Below, piece after piece: positions 7,903-16,812 of a stretch of 49,744 nucleotides of DNA. The DNA is from an uncultured Oscillospiraceae bacterium (GTDB lineage Bacteria; Bacillota; Clostridia; Oscillospirales; Acutalibacteraceae): contig UQOE01000015.1 of NCBI GenBank assembly GCA_900542575.1, positions 1 through 49,744 of the forward strand. Reading direction: 5' to 3'. The translations under genes and the position numbers were made by a program. Position 1 is the first letter of the stretch; each line of letters opens with the position of its first letter. A model generated the notes under the pieces. That model saw nothing but the letters and a program-made list of their open reading frames with translations. It did no database searches and had not been told where the DNA came from.

Positions 7903-9630
7903 TTATGCATGCTCAACTCTTGCATACATAAAGTACTTCATGTTGAACGGCGTGCAGTAAATGCCTTTGACGTTCGTTTTGCACATGTAGATATCGTTGT
8001 AGAAGTAGATGGGGACGGCGGCGTAAGTATTCATGACCATGGTCTCCGCTTCATGCAGCAGATCGCGGCGGCGTTCGAGGTCGGTGGTGCTTTTGGCCTC
8101 ACGGATGAGGGCGTCGTACTTGTCCCAGCCGTGGGGCGCCGCCGGATTGGACGGGTCGCGGCCGAGGAGGCAGTCGTTGTTCATGGAGTCGGAGGTAAAG
8201 AGATCCAGCATGGTGATGGGGTCATCGAAGTCAGCGACCCAGCCGTCCCGGGAGACGGACATCTTGCCGGCACGGCGGTCTGCGAGGAAGGTGTTCCACT
8301 CCTCGGTCTTGATACGGCAGTGCACGCCGATCTGGGCCCAGTCGGACTGCAGGGCCTCCGCAACGGCCTGGTGACCGGAATCGGAATTGATGCAGTAGTC
8401 AAACGAGATGGGCGTCGACGCGGACAGCTTCCCGTCCTTGCCGAACTTGTATCCCACCGACTTCAGAAGCCGGACGGCCTCGGCCCGGGCGGATTTGGTG
8501 TTGTAGTCCGCCGAAAAGTACCCGGTGGACTTCCGGTCCGGATAATCATATGCGTCGTTGGACTTGAACGGTTTTCCGGTGCCGTCCTGCATTCCGGACG
8601 GGACGAAGCTGGTGGCCACCTCCTGGCCGGTCTGGCCGATGTTTTTGACAATGTAGTTTCGGTCAATCAGGACGCTGAGTGCGTGGCGCACGGTGGTGGC
8701 TTTCTTCTCGCTCATGCCCTTGAAGAGCGGCGAGTCGACATTGAAGGCGACGTAGTACGTGCCCAGCGTCGGGACTTTGAAGAAGTCTTTGCGGTGCAGG
8801 AGGCTGGCGACGAGATCGGTGGGGACGGTGTCGCAGAAATCCAGATCGCCGGCGTTGTAGGCCGAGTAGGCGGCGGTGTTGTCGGCGGAGAGCATAAACT
8901 GCAGCTCCTTGACCTGCACTTTCCCCGCATTGTAGAAGTACGGGTTTTTCTCATAGATCATGGACTCGTTGTGCTTCCACTGCTTCAGCGTGTAGGCGCC
9001 GTCGGTGACGAATCCCGCCTCGGAGCACCATTTCCCGGGGTTGGTCCCCGAGGGGTCTGCCTTTTCCACGGCGTGCTTCGGCACCGGGTAGAAGGTGGGG
9101 AAGGCACAGAGGCTTAAGAAATAGGCACAGGGCGCGGCGAGTCGGACAACGAACGTATTGCCTTTTGCCGAAAGATCGAGGGTGCCGTCCTTTTTGTGGG
9201 CAACGGCATCGTACAGGTACGAGTAGGTGGCGCCGGTTTTCGGATTGGCCGCGCGCTGCCAGGAATAGGCGAAGTCCGCAGCGGTGAGCGGCCTGCCGTC
9301 GCTCCACTTCAGTCCGTCTTTCAGGCGGAACGTGTAGGTCAGCTCGTCCGGGCTGACGGAGTAGTCCTTGACCAGCGCCGGAACGATTTTGTTTTTCGCA
9401 TTGGTGGTGAACAGCCCCGCAAACGAGTTGCAGACCAGGGAGCCGCCGTCTACCGAAGAGGTCAGTGCGGGGTCCAGGTAGTCAGGCTCACTGGCCAGGT
9501 TGATCTTCAGGACCGATCCGTCGGAGTCCGACGTCAGTTTTCCGCCCGTCGCACCGTTGCAGGCGGAGAGCGTCAGTATCAGGAGGAGCGCAGTCAGGAT
9601 CAGCGCAAGAATTCGTTTTGTCTGTTTCAT
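7903..9630 (-). CDS. oppA: Oligopeptide ABC transporter substrate-binding lipoprotein
   Basis: 575 residues. A lipoprotein signal peptide ends in the lipobox LSAC (Cys24), so the protein is tethered outside the membrane. The body is a family-5 peptide-binding protein: NLASEPDYLDPALTSSVDGG at the N-terminus, the LKDGLKWSDGRPLTAADFAYSW block, VRHALSVLIDRNYI and a C-terminal VPIYFYND. It captures peptides for OppBC/DF. It is the last gene of the operon and follows oppF by 12 bp with GTAAGGAGCG as ribosome site. No obvious terminator follows; the tRNA promoter begins 36 bp downstream. Confidence 0.92.
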   Translation of the reverse strand: MKQTKRILALILTALLLILTLSACNGATGGKLTSDSDGSVLKINLASEPDYLDPALTSSVDGGSLVCNSFAGLFTTNAKNKIVPALVKDYSVSPDELTYTFRLKDGLKWSDGRPLTAADFAYSWQRAANPKTGATYSYLYDAVAHKKDGTLDLSAKGNTFVVRLAAPCAYFLSLCAFPTFYPVPKHAVEKADPSGTNPGKWCSEAGFVTDGAYTLKQWKHNESMIYEKNPYFYNAGKVQVKELQFMLSADNTAAYSAYNAGDLDFCDTVPTDLVASLLHRKDFFKVPTLGTYYVAFNVDSPLFKGMSEKKATTVRHALSVLIDRNYIVKNIGQTGQEVATSFVPSGMQDGTGKPFKSNDAYDYPDRKSTGYFSADYNTKSARAEAVRLLKSVGYKFGKDGKLSASTPISFDYCINSDSGHQAVAEALQSDWAQIGVHCRIKTEEWNTFLADRRAGKMSVSRDGWVADFDDPITMLDLFTSDSMNNDCLLGRDPSNPAAPHGWDKYDALIREAKSTTDLERRRDLLHEAETMVMNTYAAVPIYFYNDIYMCKTNVKGIYCTPFNMKYFMYARVEHA

Positions 9631-9642
9631 AATGGGCGCTCC

Positions 9643-10608
9643 TTACTTGTGAAAACATGCGGTCAGATGCCCGCCGCCGCGGTCGGTGAGCTCGGGCCGC
9701 GCCTGTGCGCATTCGGCGGAGGCATAGGGGCACCGGGTCCGGAACGCACAGCCGGAGGGCATATTCAGCGGGCTGGGAATGTCGCCCTCCAGGATCTTAC
9801 GCTCCCGGGTTCTTGCCTCTTTCGGGTCCGGGATGGGGATGGCGCTCAGCAGCGACTGCGTATACGGGTGCTGCGGGTTCGCAAACAGCTCATCCGCGTC
9901 CGCCAGCTCCACGATGCGGCCCAAATACATAACGGCAATGCGGTCGGAGATGTGTTCGACAACCAGCAGGTCGTGGGCAATAAACAGATATGCAATACCG
10001 AGCTCTTTCTTCAGGTCCTCAAACATATTGATGACCTGGGCCTGGATGGAGACGTCCAGCGCGGAGACCGGCTCATCGCAGATAATGAAGGAAGGGTGCG
10101 TCGCCAGCGCTCTGGCAATGCCGATGCGCTGCCGCTGGCCGCCGGAAAATTCGTGGGCGTACCGGGTCGCGTGCTCGGCGTTAAGTCCCACCAGGGACAT
10201 CAGGTGAAGAATCTTTTCGTAGCGCTCTTTTCGGCTGGAATAGAGATGATGGGTATCCAGCGGCTCGCCGATGATGTCCTCGACGGTCATGCGTGGGTTC
10301 AGCGAGGAGTAGGGGTCCTGAAAAACCATCTGCATCTCTCTGCGGAGCGGCTTGATGGTCTTGTCCGTGACCTCCTGCCCTTTAAAAAAGACGTGGCCGC
10401 CGGTGGGCTCATAGAGCCGGAGGATGGAGCGGCCCACCGTGGTCTTGCCGCAGCCGGACTCGCCGACCAGCCCCAGCGTCTCATTCGGCGCGATCCGGAA
10501 GGAGACCCCGTCCACGGCTTTTAAGGTCTGCGTCCGTTGAAAGGCCGAACGGACTCGGAAATACTGCTTGAGCTCCTGTACTTCAAGGAGCGTGTCCTTC
10601 TCAGACAT
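9643..10608 (-). CDS. oppF: Oligopeptide ABC transporter ATPase OppF
   Basis: Start placed at the ATG at 10608 (MSEKDTLLEVQ), which has a GGGGG ribosome-binding run and overlaps oppD by 8 bp; the longer frame to 10674 lies inside oppD. 321 residues. Walker A GESGCGKTT, signature LSGGQ-equivalent FSGGQRQRIGIARAL, Walker B IICDEPVSALDVS. A C-terminal peptide-transporter extension follows, with the conserved Cys-rich CAFRTRCPYASAECAQARPEL, as in Fe-S-carrying OppF/DppF ATPases. It energises the OppBC channel. Confidence 0.93.
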   Translation of the reverse strand: MSEKDTLLEVQELKQYFRVRSAFQRTQTLKAVDGVSFRIAPNETLGLVGESGCGKTTVGRSILRLYEPTGGHVFFKGQEVTDKTIKPLRREMQMVFQDPYSSLNPRMTVEDIIGEPLDTHHLYSSRKERYEKILHLMSLVGLNAEHATRYAHEFSGGQRQRIGIARALATHPSFIICDEPVSALDVSIQAQVINMFEDLKKELGIAYLFIAHDLLVVEHISDRIAVMYLGRIVELADADELFANPQHPYTQSLLSAIPIPDPKEARTRERKILEGDIPSPLNMPSGCAFRTRCPYASAECAQARPELTDRGGGHLTACFHK

Positions 10609-11605
10609 GGTCTGTTGCCCCCTTCTCATATTCCTCTCGGACATTCTGCCAGCAGGCGGCGAGGTGGGTGTCACTCAGCCGCAGCTCTTCCGGCACTTCG
10701 CGGAGACAGATCTGCATCGCGCGGGAACAGCGGGTGCAGAAAGCGCACCCGTCCGGGAGATTCAGCAGGTTGATGGGGGATCCGGCGATGGGCTCCAGCC
10801 GCTTCCCCATGCGGTCCGGGTTCGGAATGGAGCGGAGCAGCCCTTTGGTGTACTCGTGGGCCGGGCGGTAGAAGATATCGTCCGCCGTGCCGCGCTCGCA
10901 GACACGGCCGCCGTACATAACGATGATTTCATCGGCAATTTCGGCAATGACGCCCAGGTCGTGGGTGACGATGATGATGGCCATGCCCATCTTTTTCTGG
11001 AGATCCTGCATAAGGTCCAGGATCTGGGCCTGGATGGTGACGTCCAGCGCCGTTGTGGGCTCGTCGGCAATTAGAATATCCGGTTCGCAGGCCAGTGCCA
11101 TGGCAATCATGACGCGCTGCCGCAGGCCGCCGGACAGCTCGTGGGGATACATCTTCAGGCGGCGCTCCGGGTCGTTGATGCCGACCAGCGTCAGCATCTC
11201 AACGGCGCGTGCCTTTGCCTCCTGGCGGGTCCGGTCGGTGTGCAGAAGGATGGCCTCTTCCAGCTGGTTCCCGATGGTGTAGACCGGGTTCAGCGAGGTC
11301 ATCGGGTCCTGGAAGATGATGGAGCATTTTTCCCCGCGGAACTGCTGCATCTGCTTTTCGCTCCATTTGGTGATGTCTTCGCCCTTATAGAGGATTTCCC
11401 CGTCGGTAATCCGGCCGGTATCGGCGAGGATGCCCATGATGGAGTAGGCGGTGACGCTTTTTCCGGAACCGGATTCGCCGACGACGCCAAGGGTTTTGCC
11501 CGCCTCCACGGAGAACGAGACGCCGTTGACCGCCTGGACTCTGCCTGATTCGGTGAAGAAGACCGTGTGCAGATTTTTTACTTCTAAGATTGGATTCGTT
11601 TGCAT
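10601..11605 (-). CDS. oppD: Oligopeptide ABC transporter ATPase OppD
   Basis: 334 residues from ATG 11605, preferred over a GTG five codons upstream because GAGGCGG lies 6 nt before it. Walker A GESGSGKSVT, signature LSGGLRQRVMIAMAL, Walker B ILIADEPTTALDVT. The Cys-rich C-terminal domain (CAFCTRCSRAMQIC) is present. It partners OppF in the heterodimeric motor. It sits 11 bp after oppC and overlaps oppF, consistent with one polycistronic message. Confidence 0.93.
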   Translation of the reverse strand: MQTNPILEVKNLHTVFFTESGRVQAVNGVSFSVEAGKTLGVVGESGSGKSVTAYSIMGILADTGRITDGEILYKGEDITKWSEKQMQQFRGEKCSIIFQDPMTSLNPVYTIGNQLEEAILLHTDRTRQEAKARAVEMLTLVGINDPERRLKMYPHELSGGLRQRVMIAMALACEPDILIADEPTTALDVTIQAQILDLMQDLQKKMGMAIIIVTHDLGVIAEIADEIIVMYGGRVCERGTADDIFYRPAHEYTKGLLRSIPNPDRMGKRLEPIAGSPINLLNLPDGCAFCTRCSRAMQICLREVPEELRLSDTHLAACWQNVREEYEKGATDHV

Positions 11606-11616
11606 GTCAGACCGCC

Positions 11617-12711
11617 TCACTTTTTCAGCTTTGGATCGAACGCGTCGCGCAGGCCGTCTCCGAGGAGATTGAAGGCGAGGACGATGAGGACGATCATCAG
11701 AGCGGGCCAGAACATCTTGTACGGGTACAGGATGAGGCCGTCCCGGGCGGCATTGGCCAGCGAGCCCAGAGAGGGCATCGGGGCCTGAACGCCGAGACCG
11801 AGGAACGACAGGTAGCTCTCGGTGAAGATGGCGGATGGGACCTCCAGTGCGGTCGTGATGATAATGACCGACGCGCAGTTCGGCAGGATGTGTTTCCGGA
11901 TGATGCGCCCGGACGGCGTGCCGATGGATTTGGAGGCCAGGACGTAGTCGTTGTTCTTGATGGTCAGGATCTGTCCCCGGACGAGCCGTGCCATGCTGAC
12001 CCAGTAGAGCAGCGCGAAGACGATGAACATAGAAAGCATATTGGACCCCATGCTCTCAAAGATAGTGCCGGCCAGCTTGTCACCGCCCAGGGTCTCGTTG
12101 AAGACGACGCTCAGCAGGATGATCATGAGCAGATCCGGCAGGGAATAGATGATGTCGACAATGCGCATCATGACAAGGTCCACCTTGCCGCCGACATAGC
12201 CCGCGATGGAGCCGTAGAGCACGCCGATGATCAGGACCAGCAGGCTTGCGAAGACGCCGACCGCCAGGGAGACGCGGGTTCCGTAGATGACGCGGATGAA
12301 GTAATCGCGGCACATCTCATCGGTGCCGAAAATGTGCGGGAAGACTTTGCCGCCCTGGGCCATGTAGGCCTGCTCCATTGCGGAGTAGTGGAACGGGGCC
12401 AGGTTCTTGGCCCCGATGTCCCGGACGCCGTGGATCGTGATGATTTCGTCGTACGAATAGGGCACGATGGCCGGGAACAGGAAAATGGCGATGACGATAA
12501 GGATGAGGACCACCAGGCTGGTCATGGCCAGCGGATTTTTCCGCAGCCGGCGCATGCCGTCGCGGAAGGCCGTGGAGGATTTGCCCATGACAGCCGCCTG
12601 GCTCTTCTGGGCCTCGGTGGCCGGCCGGAAATCCTCCCAGTGGAATTTGGACAGGTTAACCTGCGAACTCAGCAGGTTGTGCTTCGGCAGGGAGTTGGTT
12701 TCGGTTTTCAT
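11617..12711 (-). CDS. oppC: Oligopeptide ABC transporter permease OppC
   Basis: 364 residues. A long cytoplasmic N-terminal segment ends in FRDGMRRLRKNPLAMTS before the first membrane helix, as in OppC. A periplasmic-side loop with HIFGTDEMCRDYFIRVIYGTR and the EAA-type coupling loop ASKSIGTPSGRIIRKHILPN contact the ATPases. About six membrane helices. The ribosome site is GGAGGGAGG. It pairs with OppB to form the peptide channel. Confidence 0.93.
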   Translation of the reverse strand: MKTETNSLPKHNLLSSQVNLSKFHWEDFRPATEAQKSQAAVMGKSSTAFRDGMRRLRKNPLAMTSLVVLILIVIAIFLFPAIVPYSYDEIITIHGVRDIGAKNLAPFHYSAMEQAYMAQGGKVFPHIFGTDEMCRDYFIRVIYGTRVSLAVGVFASLLVLIIGVLYGSIAGYVGGKVDLVMMRIVDIIYSLPDLLMIILLSVVFNETLGGDKLAGTIFESMGSNMLSMFIVFALLYWVSMARLVRGQILTIKNNDYVLASKSIGTPSGRIIRKHILPNCASVIIITTALEVPSAIFTESYLSFLGLGVQAPMPSLGSLANAARDGLILYPYKMFWPALMIVLIVLAFNLLGDGLRDAFDPKLKK

Positions 12712-12725
12712 CTTGTCCTCCCTCC

Positions 12726-13637
12726 TCAGTCCAGCTCAATCTGCGGATCGACGGCTTTGTAAAGCAGGTCGGTCAGCAGATTGACGGTGACCATGACAGC
12801 GGCCAGGAACAGCGTAGTCGCCATGATCATGGTGTAGTCGCGGTTGTTGATACTCATGACGAACTCCTGCCCGAGTCCGCCGATGGTGAAGATATTCTCC
12901 ACCACGAGCGATCCGGTGATGATATACGCAAACTCCGGCCCGATATAGGTGATGACCGGAATCAGGGCATTGCGCAGCGCGTGTTTGAACAGCACTTTCC
13001 CGCGGGGCACGCCCTTCGCCTTGGCGGTCCGTATGTAGTCCTGCCCGAGCACATCCAGCATGCTCGACTTCGTGAGCCGGGTTATGTACGCGGTCGGGTA
13101 CAGGGCAAGTGAGATGACGGGCAGCACATAGTTGCTGCCGGTGGCGCTCCAGACCGGGAACCACCCGAGCTGAATGCTGAACACATACAGCAGCAGTGTG
13201 GCCAGGATGAAGCTGGGCATGGCTGTCAGCAGCGTGGTGAAGAAGATGATGACCCGGTCCGGCCACCGGTTGCGGTACAGCGCTGCCAGACTTCCAAAGA
13301 CGATGCCGAAGAGGATGGACAGCAGCAGCGCCCATCCGCCGAGCTGTGCGCTGACGGCGAAGCGGGTGTTTATGGTGTCTTTGATATCCCGTCCGGTTTT
13401 GATACTGACGCCCCAGTCCCCGTGGAACAGATTCTTCATGTAGATGCCGTACTGAGTCAGCAGCGGCTTGTCCAGATTGTAGCGTTCTTCCAGCGCGGCC
13501 TTGACCTCGGGGCTTGTGGCTTTCTCCGAGTCAAACGGCCCGCCCGGGATGGCGTTCATTGTGAAAAACGTGATGATGCTGATCAGCAGCAGCGTAAACA
13601 GCGCCAGCAGCACCCGCTTTCCTATGTATTTCCCCAT
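12726..13637 (-). CDS. oppB: Oligopeptide ABC transporter permease OppB
   Basis: 303 residues beginning MGKYIGKRVLLALFTLLLIS, a typical OppB/DppB first helix, followed by PGGPFD and a LDKPLLTQYGIYMKNLFHGDWG segment. The EAA loop is RTAKAKGVPRGKVLFKHALRN. Six membrane helices. First gene of the oppBCDFA operon, with GAGGGAGAAC before the ATG. Confidence 0.93.
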   Translation of the reverse strand: MGKYIGKRVLLALFTLLLISIITFFTMNAIPGGPFDSEKATSPEVKAALEERYNLDKPLLTQYGIYMKNLFHGDWGVSIKTGRDIKDTINTRFAVSAQLGGWALLLSILFGIVFGSLAALYRNRWPDRVIIFFTTLLTAMPSFILATLLLYVFSIQLGWFPVWSATGSNYVLPVISLALYPTAYITRLTKSSMLDVLGQDYIRTAKAKGVPRGKVLFKHALRNALIPVITYIGPEFAYIITGSLVVENIFTIGGLGQEFVMSINNRDYTMIMATTLFLAAVMVTVNLLTDLLYKAVDPQIELD

Positions 13638-13670
13638 GTTTGTTCTCCCTCTTCCAAAAGATTCCCTTAT

Positions 13671-13699
13671 AGTCTATGGAATATTACTATGTCTTTCAA
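13671..13699 (-). promoter_or_regulatory. Likely promoter of the opp operon
   Basis: TTGAAA and TAGACT with a 17-nt spacer on the minus strand, 34 bp upstream of oppB. No CodY-type or other operator is obvious. Confidence 0.5.
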
Positions 13700-13710
13700 C
13701 TGCTGCGGGC

Positions 13711-13739
13711 TTGCATTTGCGGGCAAAAAGCGATTAAAT
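13711..13739 (+). promoter_or_regulatory. Promoter of the 83-residue ORF
   Basis: TTGCAT, 17-nt spacer and TTAAAT, 44 bp upstream of the GTG start at 13783; divergent from the opp promoter. Confidence 0.7.
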
Positions 13740-13782
13740 GTCAGATGTACTCAAAATAAACGCAGAGAGGAGGTCTCTGCCC

Positions 13783-14034
13783 GTGAATTTTGGAAATATT
13801 GACTTCAGTGCTCTGAATAAAGGCAAACAGGCCTGGGAGTCCTTTAAGCGGAATCATCCCCGGTTTCCGGAGTTTCTGAAGTACGTCAATCAGCGCGGGG
13901 TGCCCGAAGGGTCCAGGGTGACCATCTGCATCGAGTACCCGAACGGACAGAAAGTCAGCTCCGACGTCAAAATGAAGCCGGAAGACGCGGCTGCCATCCG
14001 GACGCTGCAGGACAGCTTCAAAAATTTTATGTAA
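13783..14034 (+). CDS. Small conserved-looking protein of unknown function (83 aa)
   Basis: GTG start at 13783 chosen for the strong GAGAGGAGG site 9 nt upstream; an in-frame ATG at 13738 falls inside the promoter. The product reads as an N-terminal helical part (KGKQAWESFKRNHPRFPEF) followed by a beta-rich VTICIEYPNGQKVSS and a C-terminal helix. No signal peptide or membrane segment. It has its own promoter and terminator. I do not recognise the family. Confidence 0.7.
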   Translation: MNFGNIDFSALNKGKQAWESFKRNHPRFPEFLKYVNQRGVPEGSRVTICIEYPNGQKVSSDVKMKPEDAAAIRTLQDSFKNFM

Positions 14035-14043
14035 CAGAAAAAT

Positions 14044-14077
14044 AGCTGCTCGCATGTGGGGTGCGGGCAGCTGTTTT
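14044..14077 (+). terminator. Intrinsic terminator after the 83-residue ORF
   Basis: Stem AGCTGCTCGCAT / GTGCGGGCAGCT with one mismatch and a TTTTG tail. Confidence 0.8.
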
Positions 14078-14079
14078 GT

Positions 14080-14466
14080 CTATAGACGGATTACTTTGAC
14101 GTTTTTCTTCAGGAATTCAGCCAGATCGGGTCTGTCTTCCAATCCGAACAGGCGCAGGAAGACATTGAAAAAAGTCTGGTTGATCTGCTCGACGGAGAGA
14201 TCCGCCGGAAGCTTCTGCATGAGATGCATCTGATAGGTGGTGAGAATGGCCGAGTAGAGGTCGGCCTCCAGCAGAACGCGCTCCTCCGCAGGATGCGCGT
14301 GGCTGTCCAGATAGATCTGGCGGTATTTCTCCCGCAGACGTTTTTGAATGTCCACCTGGTCCGTGTGGATGAGTAGCAGAGCCTGGATCAGGTACTGCGC
14401 ATGCTGAAACTGTACCTGGATGATTTCGGGAAATTGATTTAACGGAACGGAGGAGAGCTGCTCCAG
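14080..14466 (-). CDS. Helical protein resembling a TetR-type C-terminal domain; start codon uncertain
   Basis: The frame beginning with a GTG at 14355 has no ribosome site, and the same frame stays open and protein-like far upstream (EQLSSVPLNQFPEIIQVQF, then QYLIQALLLIH). No ATG, GTG or TTG is available there. AAGGAGGATGAC lies just before an ATT (14469) and a CTG (14466), which might act as rare starts. About 128 residues, all helical, look like the ligand-binding half of a TetR regulator without the DNA-binding domain. Either a truncated regulator remnant or a small protein with a rare start. It is divergent from the lipase gene. Confidence 0.45.
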   Translation of the reverse strand: MEQLSSVPLNQFPEIIQVQFQHAQYLIQALLLIHTDQVDIQKRLREKYRQIYLDSHAHPAEERVLLEADLYSAILTTYQMHLMQKLPADLSVEQINQTFFNVFLRLFGLEDRPDLAEFLKKNVKVIRL

Positions 14467-14539
14467 AATGTCATCCTCCTTTTTCTCCTTCGCTATATTG
14501 AGGGTGAGATCAATTTGCTTTTGAAGGAGGTTATTCCAG

Positions 14540-15760
14540 ATGAAAAAGAATTCCTATCCGTATGTGATGATCCACGGATTCGGCGGCTACGGCGCACAGG
14601 ACAAACAGGACATCCATGCGCACTACTGGGGCATCGGTCCGCTCTATCTGAAAGATCATTTCGCCGAGAAGGGGGTGGAGTTTTACAACCCGTCGCTGGG
14701 CCCATTCAACTCTACATGGGACCGCGCCTGCATCCTCTGGGCCTACCTGTTTGGCGGCACCGTCGATTTCGGCAAGGTGCATGCGAAAAAATATCACCAC
14801 GCCCGCTATGGATATACGTTTGAACACGGCGCCCTGGAAGATCTCGGCCAGCCGGGCCCCCACCGCAAGATGAACCTGATGGGCCACTCCTTCGGCGGCC
14901 CGACCGTCATTGAAGTCTGCCAGCTGTTCAGCTTCGGCGATGAGGACGAGCGCCGCGGCACGGACCCGGAGGACCTCTCGCCGCTTTTTGCCGGCGGCTA
15001 CGGCGACCTGATTCATACCGTCACGACCATGTCCGGCGTCAACAACGGCACGCTGATGGCCTCCGCGCTCGGCGTCAAAGGCATGACCGCTGCAACCTAC
15101 TTCGTCCTGATGATTGCCTCCATGGTCGGCGAAACCCGCTGGACGAAATTCTGGGACTTCAAGCTGCAGCATTTCGGAATCGGCAAATTTGCGGATCAGA
15201 TCGGGAAGCACGGCAAATTCCGCTCTCCCTTCTCCCATCTCGATCATGTGCATGACTACGCCTATAACATGGACCGCGACAACTCCGGCCGCGAAATGCA
15301 GGTGGAAGTCATTCAGCCCCTGAATCAGGCGCTCAAAATGGACCCGCATATCTACTATTTTGCCCAGCGCGCCGATTCCTCCGTCCCGGGCAGAAAAGGC
15401 GACGGCAGCTGCCGCCCCAAATTCCCGATGGATCCGCTCTGCTTCTTCAGCGGCTTCCTGACTGGCCGATTCACCTCGCCGGAACTCGCCAGATACGGCG
15501 TCGGCTCCGATCCGCTCTGGCGATCCAATGATGGTTTCGTCAACGTCCGGGGCCAGTCTGCACCCCTCAATCTCCCGTCGGAGGAAGCGGACTACAGCAC
15601 AGACTTCAAACCCGGCATTTGGTACAACATGCCCATCGAGAAGGGCGACCACATGTTCTGGATCGGTCTCTGGCGCAGCAGAAAGAGCTTCTTCGCCACC
15701 TATGACCGCCTGCTGGATTTGTATGCCGGGCTGCCGGACGGGGACGCCTCTGCGAAGTAG
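14540..15760 (+). CDS. Triacylglycerol lipase of the Geobacillus/Staphylococcus zinc-binding family
   Basis: 406 residues, strong GAAGGAGG site. The oxyanion loop IHGFGG is at residues 11-16 and the nucleophile elbow GHSFGG has Ser117. A late GDHMFWIG carries the catalytic His. Asp61, His81 and His87 fall at the positions that bind structural zinc in Geobacillus family I.5 lipases, so that site is probably conserved. It hydrolyses ester bonds of acylglycerols. Unlike its secreted relatives, the protein starts directly with the catalytic domain (MKKNSYPYVMIHGFGG) and shows no signal peptide, so it is predicted to stay in the cytoplasm. Confidence 0.9.
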   Translation: MKKNSYPYVMIHGFGGYGAQDKQDIHAHYWGIGPLYLKDHFAEKGVEFYNPSLGPFNSTWDRACILWAYLFGGTVDFGKVHAKKYHHARYGYTFEHGALEDLGQPGPHRKMNLMGHSFGGPTVIEVCQLFSFGDEDERRGTDPEDLSPLFAGGYGDLIHTVTTMSGVNNGTLMASALGVKGMTAATYFVLMIASMVGETRWTKFWDFKLQHFGIGKFADQIGKHGKFRSPFSHLDHVHDYAYNMDRDNSGREMQVEVIQPLNQALKMDPHIYYFAQRADSSVPGRKGDGSCRPKFPMDPLCFFSGFLTGRFTSPELARYGVGSDPLWRSNDGFVNVRGQSAPLNLPSEEADYSTDFKPGIWYNMPIEKGDHMFWIGLWRSRKSFFATYDRLLDLYAGLPDGDASAK

Positions 15761-15848
15761 TATTATTACTTCACGAAGCTATGCGCTTTTCTTTCATCTT
15801 TCGATCTTTTCTCCTATGTGCTATGTTCAGCAAAAAAGGAGAGATTCC

Positions 15849-16652
15849 ATGCAGGATTGGCAGAGACGAATTCGCTTCCTGGAGACGATACTCCATTCTC
15901 GGACCAGAGATTGGGATGAGCCGCTGCGGTGTGTACAGGATCGAGGCCATTTCCGCTATTATGTGAGCATCAAGGGATCTCAGCATTCTTTGCGGGACAA
16001 GGTGCAGATCGCAAAGCTGGCACAGGAGTATTATGACCGGAGACTCTGCGAGGCAGCGGAGCGGGAACTGCGATCTCTGCAGAACAATCGGTGCCATTTT
16101 TCAGGGACAAAAGTAGAAGATGTGTGGGACAAAGTGCATCCCGGAATACGGGCTTTGGCAATTCCGTATTGGGATCTAAAAGATCATTTCTTACAGTCCT
16201 GGATACAGCGGCCCTGTCAAACTCTGGATCCGCCGCGGAATGGATATCTTACCAGCAGAGGAAACCGAGTGCGTTCCAAATCGGAATGGCTGATTGATGA
16301 TATGCTGCTTGCAAATAATCTGCCGGCAAAATATGAGATGGAACTGATCCTTCCATCTGGCAGAATTCGATATCCGGATTTTACGATATTAGATCCATTT
16401 ACTTATGAAGAGGTATATTGGGAACACTTTGGAATGATGAGCAATCCTGAGTATGCAGAAAAAGCGGTAATGCGTATTCAGGAATATACATGCAATGGCC
16501 TTTCCGACAGACGAAATATCCACTTTACATTTGAGAGTGAACATCATCCTCTCACACGTCCTTATTTGGAATCATTTATTACGAATCGATTTCCGGAAGC
16601 TGTGATGAAAACAAAAGTGATCTTAAAAAATCGGCAGATTGCACCGTGCTAA
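15849..16652 (+). CDS. PD-(D/E)XK-like nuclease family protein, copy C (intact)
   Basis: Start at 15849 because AAAAAAGGAGAG precedes it; the longer frame to 15528 overlaps the lipase. 267 residues. The motif set is the clearest of the three paralogues: VRSKSEWLIDDML (Glu146), YEMEL (Glu163), RYPDFTIL (Asp177), YWEHFGMM (Glu192) and a closing HFTFESEHHPL. The N-terminal half is diverged from copies A and B but keeps the VEDVWDKVHPGIR motif seen there as PEQVWANLPLEIR. The last codons (KNRQIAPC) are encoded by the first unit of a downstream repeat array. Lower GC than its neighbours. Confidence 0.72.
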   Translation: MQDWQRRIRFLETILHSRTRDWDEPLRCVQDRGHFRYYVSIKGSQHSLRDKVQIAKLAQEYYDRRLCEAAERELRSLQNNRCHFSGTKVEDVWDKVHPGIRALAIPYWDLKDHFLQSWIQRPCQTLDPPRNGYLTSRGNRVRSKSEWLIDDMLLANNLPAKYEMELILPSGRIRYPDFTILDPFTYEEVYWEHFGMMSNPEYAEKAVMRIQEYTCNGLSDRRNIHFTFESEHHPLTRPYLESFITNRFPEAVMKTKVILKNRQIAPC

Positions 16653-16733
16653 CTCCTGAAATCGGCAAATTCGGTGTCTCCAGTTTGAAAAATCGGCAGA
16701 TTTTGGAACTGGGAGAAAAATAAATCGTTGCAG
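16628..16733. repeat. Repeat array C: 13-nt units at an exact 31-nt period
   Basis: AAATCGGCAGATT (16628), AAATCGGCAAATT (16659) and AAATCGGCAGATT (16690) are spaced exactly 31 nt, start to start, with 18-nt unrelated spacers. A degraded AAATCGTTGCAG follows at 16722. The third unit is a small palindrome (AAAATC-GGCA-GATTTT). The first unit lies inside the 3' end of nuclease copy C. Confidence 0.72.
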
Positions 16734-16812
16734 CGGTACGTCTCGATCCGCTGTCGCTTTCTTGCTAAACTGTGCTAAAATAAGTAAGAACTTTCTCCAA
16801 GGAGGTCTCTTT

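Noticed and set aside
15528..15848. N-terminal extension of nuclease C
   Set aside because: It overlaps the lipase gene out of frame; the ATG at 15849 has the ribosome site and matches the other copies in length.
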